A DNA stretch of 64,000 bases, from assembly GCF_001647275.1 (NCBI RefSeq), contig NZ_LRMM01000008.1, positions 1 to 64,000 of the forward strand, read 5' to 3'. The notes beneath the pieces are model-generated. The model was given only the letters and a program-made list of their open reading frames with translations. It made no database searches and was not told where the DNA came from. Of this stretch, positions 52,279-61,300 are shown piece after piece. Within the stretch, counting starts at the first letter, position 1. Each line of letters starts with the position of its first letter. This DNA is from Rufibacter ruber. GTDB taxonomy: Bacteria > Bacteroidota > Bacteroidia > Cytophagales > Hymenobacteraceae. Made by a program: the position numbers and the translations under genes.

Positions 52279-53523
52279 ATGATAAAACTCTACCGTTCCA
52301 CTTTCTTCTGGCTTCTCCTGCTCTGCCTCACCCGCACGGGGTTGGCTCAGGAAAACGATGTGCAAGACACCCTGGTTTCTGTGTTTGCCGGGCAGCAGTA
52401 CCAGTTTCCCTTGAAAAACGCTACCGCCATTGGTATAAAATGCGAAGACTGCTCCCTGCAAGGCGCCTATTTTCTACAGGGCGCAGACACCTTGTGGGTG
52501 AAGACAGACCCGCACGCAGATCAATCTGCATTGGTTTCAATTGAGAAAGAAACAGAAAACATTGCCTTCTTTAGCAGCACCGGTGGCTCTATGCAGTTCT
52601 TCTTTATCAAAGCCGGCACCGTGAAGGCTGCCAACAGAAAGAAGACAGCCCTGCGCGAGGGCTCGGGAGATTGTGCCTTTGAGGTAGTGCCCACTTCTGT
52701 TTGGCGGTTGGGCCTTGCCGCCCCTACCTATACCCGCTCCTTCACCCAAACAAAGCACGTGGCCGTTCACCATGCCGCCGGCTCAAACACCGCCACAGAT
52801 TACTTTCGGGAAGTCCGGAACATTTACCTCTACCACAGAAATACCAACGGCTGGAGCGACATTGGCTACAACTACCTCATTGCCCCAGACGGCACCATCT
52901 TTCAGGGCCGTGACAACCCCACAGGGTCTTTTGATAATGATTATGTCTTTGGCGCCCATCTTTGCTCAAACAACTCTAACGCCATGGGAATTTGCCTTCT
53001 AGGGGATTACACCAGCATTCTACCCACCCAGAAGGCCATGGAGTCACTCTACAAGATCATTAAATGGAAAACCCAGAAAGACAACATAGATATCTTTGGC
53101 ACCACAGAGCACCTCATTGGCCCTTCTGATTACGGCGTAAAACAACAGATGCCCAATGTGCTGGGCCACCGTGATGGCTGCCGCCCCGGGTACACCTCTT
53201 GCCCCGGCAACATGCTGTACACTAAAATGGCCGAAATCAGAAGCCAGGCAAGCTCCATCTGCCCCTTAACCACCGGGGTGGCAGAGCTAGGGCTGGACAG
53301 CCAGGCCGCCCTTTACCCTAACCCGGCAGCGGGCACTGTCATTAAAGCCCAGTTTGCCTGGTCAACCCTTGCCATTTATACCCTTGGCGGAAAACTGGTG
53401 CGCACTACATCCTCTAAAATCAGCCAGGACATCTCCACCCAGGATTTAACAGTAGGCGTGTACGTCTTCCAATTCCAGACCCCTGACTTTGGGAAAGTAG
53501 TGCGGCGGGTAGTAATTAACTAA
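52279..53523 (+). CDS. Secreted N-acetylmuramoyl-L-alanine amidase (PGRP type) with T9SS tail
   Basis: 414 residues. The signal peptide ends LTRTGLAQ. After an about 115-residue N-terminal beta domain, the amidase_2/PGRP domain (about 155-330) shows the zinc ligands His164 (VAVHHAAG), His297 and Cys308 (GHRDGCRPGYTSCPG), plus SDIGYNYLIAPDGTIFQGR. The fold cleaves the lactyl-amide bond between muramic acid and L-alanine in peptidoglycan. The last about 75 residues (YPNPAAGTVIKAQF, LGGKLVRTT, LTVGVYVFQF...KVVRRVVIN) are a type A T9SS tail, so it is secreted and is likely to act on foreign peptidoglycan instead of the cell's own. It lies next to the hexosamine cluster but on the opposite strand. 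The stop is followed by the sequence AAGAGCCTGTC, faintly like the MITE ends. Confidence 0.92.
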   Translation: MIKLYRSTFFWLLLLCLTRTGLAQENDVQDTLVSVFAGQQYQFPLKNATAIGIKCEDCSLQGAYFLQGADTLWVKTDPHADQSALVSIEKETENIAFFSSTGGSMQFFFIKAGTVKAANRKKTALREGSGDCAFEVVPTSVWRLGLAAPTYTRSFTQTKHVAVHHAAGSNTATDYFREVRNIYLYHRNTNGWSDIGYNYLIAPDGTIFQGRDNPTGSFDNDYVFGAHLCSNNSNAMGICLLGDYTSILPTQKAMESLYKIIKWKTQKDNIDIFGTTEHLIGPSDYGVKQQMPNVLGHRDGCRPGYTSCPGNMLYTKMAEIRSQASSICPLTTGVAELGLDSQAALYPNPAAGTVIKAQFAWSTLAIYTLGGKLVRTTSSKISQDISTQDLTVGVYVFQFQTPDFGKVVRRVVIN

Positions 53524-53700
53524 GAGCCTGTCTTCATTTTGATTCTGCAGGTGAATACCATGAGCGTGAGGCCTACTATACCTTTTTAGAATAGGGTAAG
53601 AGCAACGCCGCGATGACCATAAAAACTGAGGCAGTTGTCGGCTTTGGGACCGTTCTGGCAGCACCCAAAAGAAAAGCCTGAACTTGTCCTGAAATTCCCA

Positions 53701-53800
53701 CCTGTTTCTGACCTGTTTTCCTGAAAACAGCCCCAAAACAAAACAGCCCTAAAACGGTCTCTCGTTTTAGGGCTGTTTTCTGAAAAGTAAGCCAGAAATA
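53701..53800. repeat. Dispersed palindrome, copy 27 (compound, overlapping copies)
   Basis: One copy (CTGTTTCTGacCTGTTTT with AAAACAGcCCcAAAAC) abuts a second truncated copy (CGTTTTAGGGCTGTTTT followed by a degraded arm). The right arm of the first and the left arm of the second pair with each other to make the terminator hairpin listed at 53740-53779. Confidence 0.8.
53740..53779. terminator. Bidirectional terminator-like hairpin between convergent genes
   Basis: AAAACAGCCCTAAAACG and CGTTTTAGGGCTGTTTT form a 17-bp perfect stem around GTCTCT, followed by TTTTGTTTT on the minus strand. It lies between the amidase stop and the P5C dehydrogenase stop and is built from two joined palindrome arms. 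Confidence 0.8.
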
Positions 53801-53802
53801 GG

Positions 53803-55434
53803 TTAGTCCTGCTGCAGGAACGGGTAGCGGTAGTCAACCGGGGGCACAAACGTCTCCTTGATGGTACGGGCGGTGGTCCAGCGCAACAGGTTCAGCATAG
53901 AACCGGCTTTGTCGTTGGTCCCGGAGGCGCGGCTTCCGCCGAAAGGCTGCTGCCCAACCACGGCACCCGTGGGCTTGTCATTGATGTAGAAGTTCCCCGC
54001 CGAGTGACTCAGCCTCTTGGTAGCCAACTCAATAGCGTAACGGTCATTGGCGAAGATAGCCCCCGTTAAACCGTACGGCGACGTCTCATCTACAATTTTC
54101 AGCGTCTCCTCAAACTGGTCTGCCTCATAGACGTGCAGCGTGAGCACCGGCCCGAACAGCTCGTCGCACATGGTCACGTAGTTAGGATCCTGCGCCACAA
54201 TAATGGTAGGCTCAATGAAATAGCCTTTGCTCTTGTCATATCCGCCGCCGGCAATGATCTCTACCGTGTCATCTTTCTTGGCGGCGTCAATGTAGCGGGC
54301 CAGCTTGTCAAAGCTCTTCTCGTCAATCACGGCGTTAATGAAGTTGCTGAAGTCTTCGGGGTCACCCATCTTGAAGGATTTCAGGTCTTCCACCACGTAG
54401 CGTTTCACGTCTTCCCAGAGGTTGCTGGGGATGTACGCACGCGAGGCCGCCGAGCATTTCTGCCCCTGAAACTCAAACGCGCCCCGGCTAATGGCCACGG
54501 CCACTTCTTTGGCGTTGGCAGATTTATGCGCTACAATAAAGTCTTTCCCGCCGGTTTCGCCCACAATGCGCGGGTAGTTGCGGTAGGTGTTGATGTGCTC
54601 GCCAATGGTTTTCCAGATCTGGTTGAAAACGCCCGTGCTGCCCGTGAAATGGATTCCCGCAAAATGGCGGTTCTTGAAGATCACGTCTCCGGCCACCGGA
54701 CCGTCTACGTACACCAGGTTGATCACACCGTCTGGCAAGCCCGCGGCTTTGAACAGATCCATGATCACCTTAGCGCTGTAAATCTGGGTGTTAGCGGGCT
54801 TCCAAACCACCACGTTGCCCATCATGGCCGGTGCGGCAGGCAGGTTGGCGGCAATAGAGGTAAAGTTGAACGGCGTGAGGGCGAAGATGAAGCCTTCCAG
54901 CCCGCGGTGCTCCAGGCGGTTCCACATGCCGGGCAGAGACTCAGGCTGCAGCTTGTAGATCTCAGTCATGTACTTCACGTTGAACCTAAAGAAGTCAATC
55001 AGCTCACAGGCGGCGTCAATCTCGGCCTGAAACGCGTTTTTTGACTGACCCAGCATGGTAGCGGCGTTCATCCTGGCCCTGAACGGACCGGCCAACAGGT
55101 CAGCGGCTTTCAGGAAGATGGCGGCGCGGCTTTCCCACGGCATGTTCGCCCACTGCTCACGCGCGGCCAACGCGGCATCAATGGCCTGCTGCACGTGGCT
55201 GGCATCACCGTAATGGTAATGGGCTATCACGCGCTGGTGGTCATGCGGGGGGGTGAAGGGCTGCTTGTTCTCAGTGCGAACCTCCTGGCCGCCAATGTAC
55301 ATGGGAATATCCAGCTGCTGCTCCCGCAGCTCATTATATGCTTGCTGCAGTTCTGCTCTTTCTTTGCTGCCCGGGGCATAGCCCTTCACCGGCTCGTTCA
55401 CCGGAATAGGAACATTAAAAAATGCGTTGGCCAT
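53803..55434 (-). CDS. pruA: 1-pyrroline-5-carboxylate (L-glutamate gamma-semialdehyde) dehydrogenase
   Basis: 543 residues. It oxidises L-glutamate gamma-semialdehyde (from proline) to glutamate with NAD in the cytoplasm. The sequence has the aldehyde dehydrogenase fold with the pyrroline-carboxylate signature: the N-terminus MANAFFNVPIPVNEPVKGYAPGS is typical of the standalone PruA enzyme of Bacteroidota, then FALTPFNFTSIAANLPAAPAMMGN, HFTGSTGVF, VGETGGKDF (general-base Glu) and GAFEFQGQKCSAASRAY (catalytic Cys). Length is normal. No proline dehydrogenase gene is in the window. A CAAAGGTA on the plus strand at 55472-55479 is a -7-like element for this gene, without a clear -33. Confidence 0.95.
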   Translation of the reverse strand: MANAFFNVPIPVNEPVKGYAPGSKERAELQQAYNELREQQLDIPMYIGGQEVRTENKQPFTPPHDHQRVIAHYHYGDASHVQQAIDAALAAREQWANMPWESRAAIFLKAADLLAGPFRARMNAATMLGQSKNAFQAEIDAACELIDFFRFNVKYMTEIYKLQPESLPGMWNRLEHRGLEGFIFALTPFNFTSIAANLPAAPAMMGNVVVWKPANTQIYSAKVIMDLFKAAGLPDGVINLVYVDGPVAGDVIFKNRHFAGIHFTGSTGVFNQIWKTIGEHINTYRNYPRIVGETGGKDFIVAHKSANAKEVAVAISRGAFEFQGQKCSAASRAYIPSNLWEDVKRYVVEDLKSFKMGDPEDFSNFINAVIDEKSFDKLARYIDAAKKDDTVEIIAGGGYDKSKGYFIEPTIIVAQDPNYVTMCDELFGPVLTLHVYEADQFEETLKIVDETSPYGLTGAIFANDRYAIELATKRLSHSAGNFYINDKPTGAVVGQQPFGGSRASGTNDKAGSMLNLLRWTTARTIKETFVPPVDYRYPFLQQD

Positions 55435-55532
55435 ATGAATGTAGGTTAGATGTCAAAATAAATCAGGTGAGCAAAGGTAAGGCTTTCATGGGGAAAAGGC
55501 TAACAGGCGCTAGGCTCCGTTTCTATAACGCC

Positions 55533-55579
55533 GACGTGCGTTTTTGGCCTGTTTTCCGGAAAACAGCAAAACGCACGTC
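55533..55579. repeat. Dispersed palindrome, copy 28
   Basis: Arms GACGTGCGTTTTTGGCCTGTTTT and AAAACAGc--AAAACGCACGTC around CCGG. The inner right arm lost about three bases, yet the outer 8 bp (GACGTGCG/CGCACGTC) is perfect and unique to this copy. Confidence 0.88.
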
Positions 55580-55597
55580 AAGATTCTTATGCAAAAG

Positions 55598-56455
55598 CTA
55601 CACTTCGAACAAAAAGAAAGGCAAGGCCAACCCCGCCTTCTGCAGAATGGGTTTGGCCACATTGAAAACTTTAACGCCCTTTGAGGTCTGGCCCTCTAAC
55701 GTGCCCACGTGGGCATGGCCATGAAAGCAGGCCACCACATTCTGCCGGTTCAAAGGCTCTGCCAGGCGGGAGCAGCCCAGAAACGGGTGAATGGCATCAG
55801 GCTCGCCTACCACGGTGGCTTTGATGGGCGCGTAATGCATGATCGCTATTTTTTTCACATCTGGGTGCTCAGAGTCCAGGCGCGAAAGGGCGCTTTCCAG
55901 TTTCAGGGCTTCGTCTACGGCGGTCTGCACAAAGGCTTTGTTTTCGGCCTCGCCGAACATGGAGAGCATGTACTGGTCAAACCCGCCGCCGTAGCCTTTC
56001 ACCCCGGCAAACCCCACGTTGCCAATCACAATAGAATCTCCGTCTAAGAAATGCACGGTATCTTTCACCAGGGCTTTCCTGATGGCCTGGTGCTCATTCT
56101 TGTCATGGTCATGGTTGCCCAGCACGCAGATCACCGGAATGGTGCAGGCCTTCATCTCCTCGCAGAGCACCTCTGCCTCTACCGCATAGCCATGGTCCGT
56201 GAGGTCGCCGCACAGCAGCAGCACGTCTGCCTGCTGCGAAGCTGACCTGAAGAAGTCCACCCACTTGCCCTTGTCGGTTTCGCGCACGTGAATATCGCCC
56301 ACGGCGGCAATCCTGAACGGCCTTGCCGGCTCTTGCGGCACGCCGGGCTGCTCAGAAACCATTTGCTGCGGATGCTGCTGCGGCTGCGCCGATGCTGGGG
56401 GGACCGGCTGCAGGGTGTTCACGGGTTGCGGGTTGGTGAGGGGCTGTTGTTCCAT
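55598..56455 (-). CDS. Metallophosphoesterase
   Basis: 285 residues with a low-complexity, proline/glutamine-rich N-terminus (about 1-45, QPVNTLQPVPPASAQPQQHPQQ) and no signal peptide, so it is cytoplasmic. The calcineurin-like phosphoesterase motifs follow: DIHVRE (the D-x-H), LLCGDLTDHG, VLGNHDHDKNE, IAIMHYAPIK and FHGHAHVG, together giving the metal-binding His/Asp set. Such enzymes cleave phosphoesters ranging from nucleotides to proteins, and the substrate is unknown. The next gene upstream on the same strand is a nucleotidyltransferase, separated by a terminator-like hairpin, so the two may be related in function but are not a simple operon. Confidence 0.88.
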   Translation of the reverse strand: MEQQPLTNPQPVNTLQPVPPASAQPQQHPQQMVSEQPGVPQEPARPFRIAAVGDIHVRETDKGKWVDFFRSASQQADVLLLCGDLTDHGYAVEAEVLCEEMKACTIPVICVLGNHDHDKNEHQAIRKALVKDTVHFLDGDSIVIGNVGFAGVKGYGGGFDQYMLSMFGEAENKAFVQTAVDEALKLESALSRLDSEHPDVKKIAIMHYAPIKATVVGEPDAIHPFLGCSRLAEPLNRQNVVACFHGHAHVGTLEGQTSKGVKVFNVAKPILQKAGLALPFFLFEV

Positions 56456-56577
56456 TCTAGTTTAGATTTTAGACGCTAGACTGCAGATGTTACACATCTT
56501 TGACAGACATAGAATACGTTCTATGGATAGGTGTTGGTTTAAAAAAGTCTTTCCTCCCTTTCTGGGAGGCGTATTGA

Positions 56578-56620
56578 AAAAATCCCCCTTGCCCGCAAAA
56601 GGCGAGCGAGGGGGATTTTT
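56578..56620 (-). terminator. Intrinsic terminator downstream of the nucleotidyltransferase gene
   Basis: AAAAATCCCCCT pairs with AGGGGGATTTTT (12 bp) and ends in T runs on the minus strand. It lies about 90 bp after the stop of the gene at 56709. Confidence 0.88.
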
Positions 56621-56708
56621 CATATAGCATCACTCAAAGCAAAGCACCAGTTATTTCCTTACAGCATAACCAACCTCTACAACCTGGCTTCTACCTTCTT
56701 GCGTCTCT

Positions 56709-57449
56709 TTAAATAGTTACACTGGTGATGGCTTTGAAGCCCCACTCAGTCACCGCCGGCGCGTACTGGGTCTGGTCAAAGAGCAGGCCACGGCACACTT
56801 TCTCCGTAGGGGGGGGCATGTCAAACTGTTCTTTGGCACGCAGCAGCAACTCGTCAAAAATGTCTCTGGGAATAATGTCGCGCTCAGACGGGTACACAAA
56901 CTGAAACGACATGAACTGGGCCAGCAGCAGGTGCCAGTGGTGCTCCAGGGTTTCAAAAATACGGCGCCAGTTCATCTTGTCACCGTAGCGCAGAATGAGG
57001 TGGTTCAGGTCTGAGCCGTCATAGCGTTCCCGGTTCTGCACGTAGATTTTGCACTTGAACAGGTCCTCGGCCGAAATATATTTCACGGGTACCCCGAACT
57101 CTGTGCCCTCTGTTGTGTGACGGTACCAGTTGTCATTCACGGGGGTAAAGCTGCCAGGGTTGTTGAAGATAAAGTCAACGTATTTGCCGTCTTTGAACGC
57201 CTTGGCCAGCCAGCGGGCATCTACCAGCTCGGTCTCAAAGCCTTCATCTGCAAACAGCTTGAGCAGGCGCGGGCAGTCGCCGGCGGTGCAGAACACATCC
57301 ATGTCTTTCATGGCCCGCTGCATGCCGGTGTATTGGCGCAACGCGAAGCCGCCGCCCATCATAAACGGCAAACCGCTCTCGTGCAGCATTTTCAATGCCT
57401 GCGGATAAAACTCCAAGGCCACCTCTGGGGCCATATCATCCAGTTCCAT
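56709..57449 (-). CDS. Nucleotidyltransferase-fold protein
   Basis: 246 residues from the ATG at 57449 (MELDDMAPEVALEFYPQALKMLHESGLPF). A longer frame to 57524 starts in low-quality sequence. The N-terminal region has the pol-beta-type nucleotidyltransferase fold: MGGGFALRQYTGMQRAMKDMDVFC (the GG and D-x-D metal site), followed by KYVDFIFNN with a third carboxylate and VPVKYISAEDLFKCKIYVQNRERYDGSDLNHLI, and a helical C-terminus with LEHHWHLLLAQFMSFQFVYPSERD. It resembles the unclassified NTase proteins of the MNT/AbiEii type. Activity and partner are unknown. The metallophosphoesterase gene follows on the same strand. Confidence 0.8.
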   Translation of the reverse strand: MELDDMAPEVALEFYPQALKMLHESGLPFMMGGGFALRQYTGMQRAMKDMDVFCTAGDCPRLLKLFADEGFETELVDARWLAKAFKDGKYVDFIFNNPGSFTPVNDNWYRHTTEGTEFGVPVKYISAEDLFKCKIYVQNRERYDGSDLNHLILRYGDKMNWRRIFETLEHHWHLLLAQFMSFQFVYPSERDIIPRDIFDELLLRAKEQFDMPPPTEKVCRGLLFDQTQYAPAVTEWGFKAITSVTI

Positions 57450-58325
57450 ATGTATATCTTGTTTTGAAAAGTAGAAGAAAACGCCGCCGTTCTGGCCGCG
57501 CCGCCACCCGCTTTTCTTTGGCATACGCCGCAGGGCCGCAGCCGGTTAGAGCAAGTGGTATAGCATTTACTGAATCCTTGGAAAAATGTTATCCCAGAAA
57601 GGCGCGGCAGCGGCAGAAAACTGTGAGATTCCTGTTTTCGGGCTGTTTTTCTGAAAAAAGGTCAAAAACAGGAATCTGGCTTACAGACTCTAGTTGCGCT
57701 GGGATCTATGTGTTTAAAACGAACTTATTTTCTGACAATTGTTTTTCTCAATTGCAATTTCTGTGTGTTTGTCAGGGGCAAGCGTGCTCTGGCACAACTT
57801 TCTTTTTTCCTGCATCTGCCTAATCTTCTGTTCACCAGTTGGCAAACAGACTTACTATACAGCTAAGAAATATCCTTTTCTATATAATTCTCAATTAGTT
57901 GGGCAGTAAATTTTATTTATAGAAACATGTCAAAAACTCCCTTAATCGCTTTCAGCGGAAGGATATTTTCTTTTTATTTGCTGTAATTATACGTATAAAT
58001 ACGGTTTAACTTACTGCACTACCACTATCATAAGTTATTGATTATAAAATTATTAAGCCTTCTCTTATTCAGAAATAAGCAACTTTAACTTTCTTTCGCC
58101 GTCACTCCCCCACCTCGGCAGATTACCCTTGGCGCACAGAACTGTGTACTGTCTGCGCGCCCTAAAACTTTACCATCTGGACCGGTAACTCCGCGAGGAA
58201 CTACCTTTTCAGTTTTCTAATATACATCTATTACCGTTGGCCCAACCTCGTGGTTTTGACTTTCGAGTGTTGGCCGGCATTGCATGACCACCCTTATTCT
58301 TCAACACCACCAACCCCTACCCTTT
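57450..58325. other. Long leader region of the giant protein
   Basis: About 875 bp with no gene of its own. It contains palindrome copy 29 (57626-57677) and an A/T-rich stretch at 57830-58070, where a promoter is likely. The last 235 bp are richer in G/C with short inverted matches (for example GGCGC-ACAGA near TCTG-CGCGCC), but I recognise no riboswitch or known RNA. Confidence 0.4.
57626..57677. repeat. Dispersed palindrome, copy 29
   Basis: Arms AGATTCCTGTTTT-CGGGCTG and their complement around TTTCTG. The inner right arm has changes, but the outer AGATTCCTG/CAGGAATCT is perfect and unique to this copy. Confidence 0.88.
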
Positions 58326-61300
58326 ATGAAACAGCTCTACCCCCGTTTCCTTTGCTTATTTCTGTTCGCTTTCCTGTTGTTAGGTAGCGTGCCAGCGCTT
58401 GCGTACAATTGGTTTTATGAGATCTATCACAATAAAGCCGAGGGCAGAATTTACCTAAAAGTGGCAGTACAAGAATATGATTGTCTGGTCTGTGATGACA
58501 ACTGGTTAAGTGACCTGGATATTGATTACAGCCTGGATGGAGGCGCCACCTATTCCAACATTTTACGCGATGCCCAAAAAGATAATCGGCGGATGGGCGC
58601 CTCTAATAATGGCTGGATTGTCAACAATGGCACTAGCGGAAATGATGATTATTCTTTTCAACATTATTACATCAACGTGCCAGATTCATGGTTAGGTAAA
58701 ACAGTAAAAATAAGATCCCATTATTACTGGGGTGATAAAGATGATGTATCTGGCGACAAATATAATGACTTTACCATTGATGGCCTGGCCACGCCCACCA
58801 TTGCCGCCTCTAGCTCCAACGGTGAACAAACCACTTTAAGCCTCAACTGGAACAATATTTCAGACAACGGGTACGGTTCTGGGCAGATTAAATATGAGAT
58901 CATTCGTAACGGAGCATACCTGGCAACTGTGAACCATGGCACCACCAGCTATGTAGACAATACTGCCGCTGATAGAACCAAATACAACTACAAGATACGG
59001 GTTAGGGTACACTATACGGTAGGCTCTAGATCAAATACTATAGACGGTCCGGAAAAGCAAGTCTGGAAAAACCCCAGAATGGTGTTGAACAGAACCCAAA
59101 ACCCCTGTGAGGCTGGGGTTACCTTAACCTGGACCAAGCCCAACTTAGACGCCACCTATAGTTACATTATTAAACGTAGTAGTAGTGCCAACTTCTTAGA
59201 TGATGCCACCGAATTCTCAGTGCGGGACATCAACCAGGAAACCTACAAAGACAACACAGACCTTGAGCATAACAAGAGTTACTATTATAAGATATTAGTT
59301 ATACGCTCAGACAGAACGGAAATCACCGCTTTAACTTCTGCGGCCATAAACCTTACCACAGTGCTTACCCCCGCCGCACCAGTGCTTGCTACGCCGGTAA
59401 AGGTGAGTGCAGACAAGTACACCGTTTCCTGGCCAAACTACAACTGCTCTAATGTTTCTGGTTTTGAATTGGTATATACTACCTTTCAAGGCAATCTGGA
59501 AGGGGTAGAGAAACGGGTTACTTTGGCCGCTAACATTAGCAGCTACACGCTAGAGGGACTTCGTTCTTGCCATACGTACAAAGTGAAGGTATATGCGCTT
59601 AACAGGTACCAGCAAAAGACCGTCAGCAACCTGGTTTCTATCACCATTTCAGAAACCATAGAAAATGCCTTCGCCCTGAGCACGACAGACAGGCAAGACC
59701 AGAGCCACGCCTTCTACAACCATGATTACAAGTTCAAAGCCTCTAAGGGTTTTTACACCAATTACATTCAGTTGCAGTGGGACGCTCTCTACAAAAGTAC
59801 GATCCAGAGCTATGACATTTACCGCCGCATTGCTGACAACGGCACCGCCTTTGAGTTGGTAAAAGTAATTGAAGGAGGCAGCGCCACTATCTGGACCGAT
59901 GAGTTCACTGAATCAAACACTATTTATGAATATAAAATAGTGGGCAACGCGCCCTGTGACGGGCAAATCATCAATACGGCACCGGCGTATGCCTTAGGGT
60001 TTAGAGCACCATTTGGCACCATCAACGGTAAGGTTTCCTTTGAAGGGGGCCAAGGCGTAGAAAACGTGCAGGTAAGGGTGCGGAGCAGTGATGGCCAATC
60101 AGGCAAGTCCATCCGGTTTACAAACACTACCTCCAGTATTGACATTGCGGCCTCGGCTGTTTTTGTCCCCAGCCAGAAAGGCTGGAGTTTTGAGGCTTGG
60201 CTGCGCCCAGATGACGCCAATGCGAATTTTGTGCTTTGGGACCATCTGGCAGACGGGAAAGGCATTAAACTGGCGTATGTCAACAGGGAGTTTGTGTTAA
60301 CCTCTGGCACCGAGGAACGGAAGATCACGCCGGGCACCCTGTTCAAATCAAATGAGTTCAGCCATGTGTCAGTGAGTATTGACGCCACCACCCTAGATGT
60401 GGTATGGGCTATCAATGACTCTGTATTTGCTGAACAGAAATTAGTGAATGGGCTTATACGGCACTCCAATAACAACCTTCCGCTTTTTGTGGGGAACAGC
60501 CGCACCAAAGACCAAGGGTTTAAAGGCGTGATAGATGAGATCAGGCTTTGGTCTATCCCGCATACCGGAGCCCAGTTCAAGCGCAACCACAACAGATTCC
60601 TGGTAGGCAACGAGACGGGCTTGATGGCTTACTGGAAAGCCGATGAAGGATTTGGGAACTATGCTTTTGACGGTTCAAGGGTAGACAAAAAATACAATGA
60701 AAACCACGCCCAAATAAAGGGCAGTTACGAGTGGTCTACCATTATCCCTTCTGAGAACCAACTGGCCAACGTAGCCTACACAGATGCCAAAGGTGATTAC
60801 AAAATGACCGGGATCCAGTTCAGGGGTTCAGGCGAAGCCTTTGAGATTACCCCAATGCTGGGCGTGCATAAGTTTGACCCAACCTCCATGCAAATCTTTA
60901 TTGGAGAGGGTTCCCTGAGCCACAATGGCAAAGACTTTAAAGATGTGTCTTCCTTCATCGCCAAAGGCACCGTTTACTATAAAGACAATTCTTTCCCGGT
61001 ACAGGGTGTGCAGGTTCTGGTAGACGGCAAAGCCATTATCAGTTCTGAGAATACCCCGGTCATGACCAATGCCTTGGGAGAATTTGAAGCCCAGGTACCT
61101 ATTGGCAAGCACACGCTCTCTTTCGTTAAAAACGGCCACATTTTTGAGAACGGGTACTGGCCCGCTAAAAATGTAACCCATGATTTCCAGGAACACCTGA
61201 GAGGCCAATTAGAAATCATAGATACCACCAAAGTCTTGCTGAAAGGCAGAGTGGCCGGCGGACAGGTAGAAGAAGCCAAACCGTTGGGCATGGGTTTATC

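Noticed and set aside
53521-53600. Third copy of the MITE-like element, after the amidase stop (TAAGAGCCTGTC)
   Set aside because: Only about 12 bp resemble the ends. The internal blocks shared by copies A and B are missing.
54133-55044. 303-codon plus-strand frame over pruA
   Set aside because: It is antisense to the dehydrogenase, a high-G/C codon shadow.
2985-57677. CRISPR array made of the palindromic repeats
   Set aside because: The copies are kilobases apart, lie between genes, vary in sequence and have no regular spacers.
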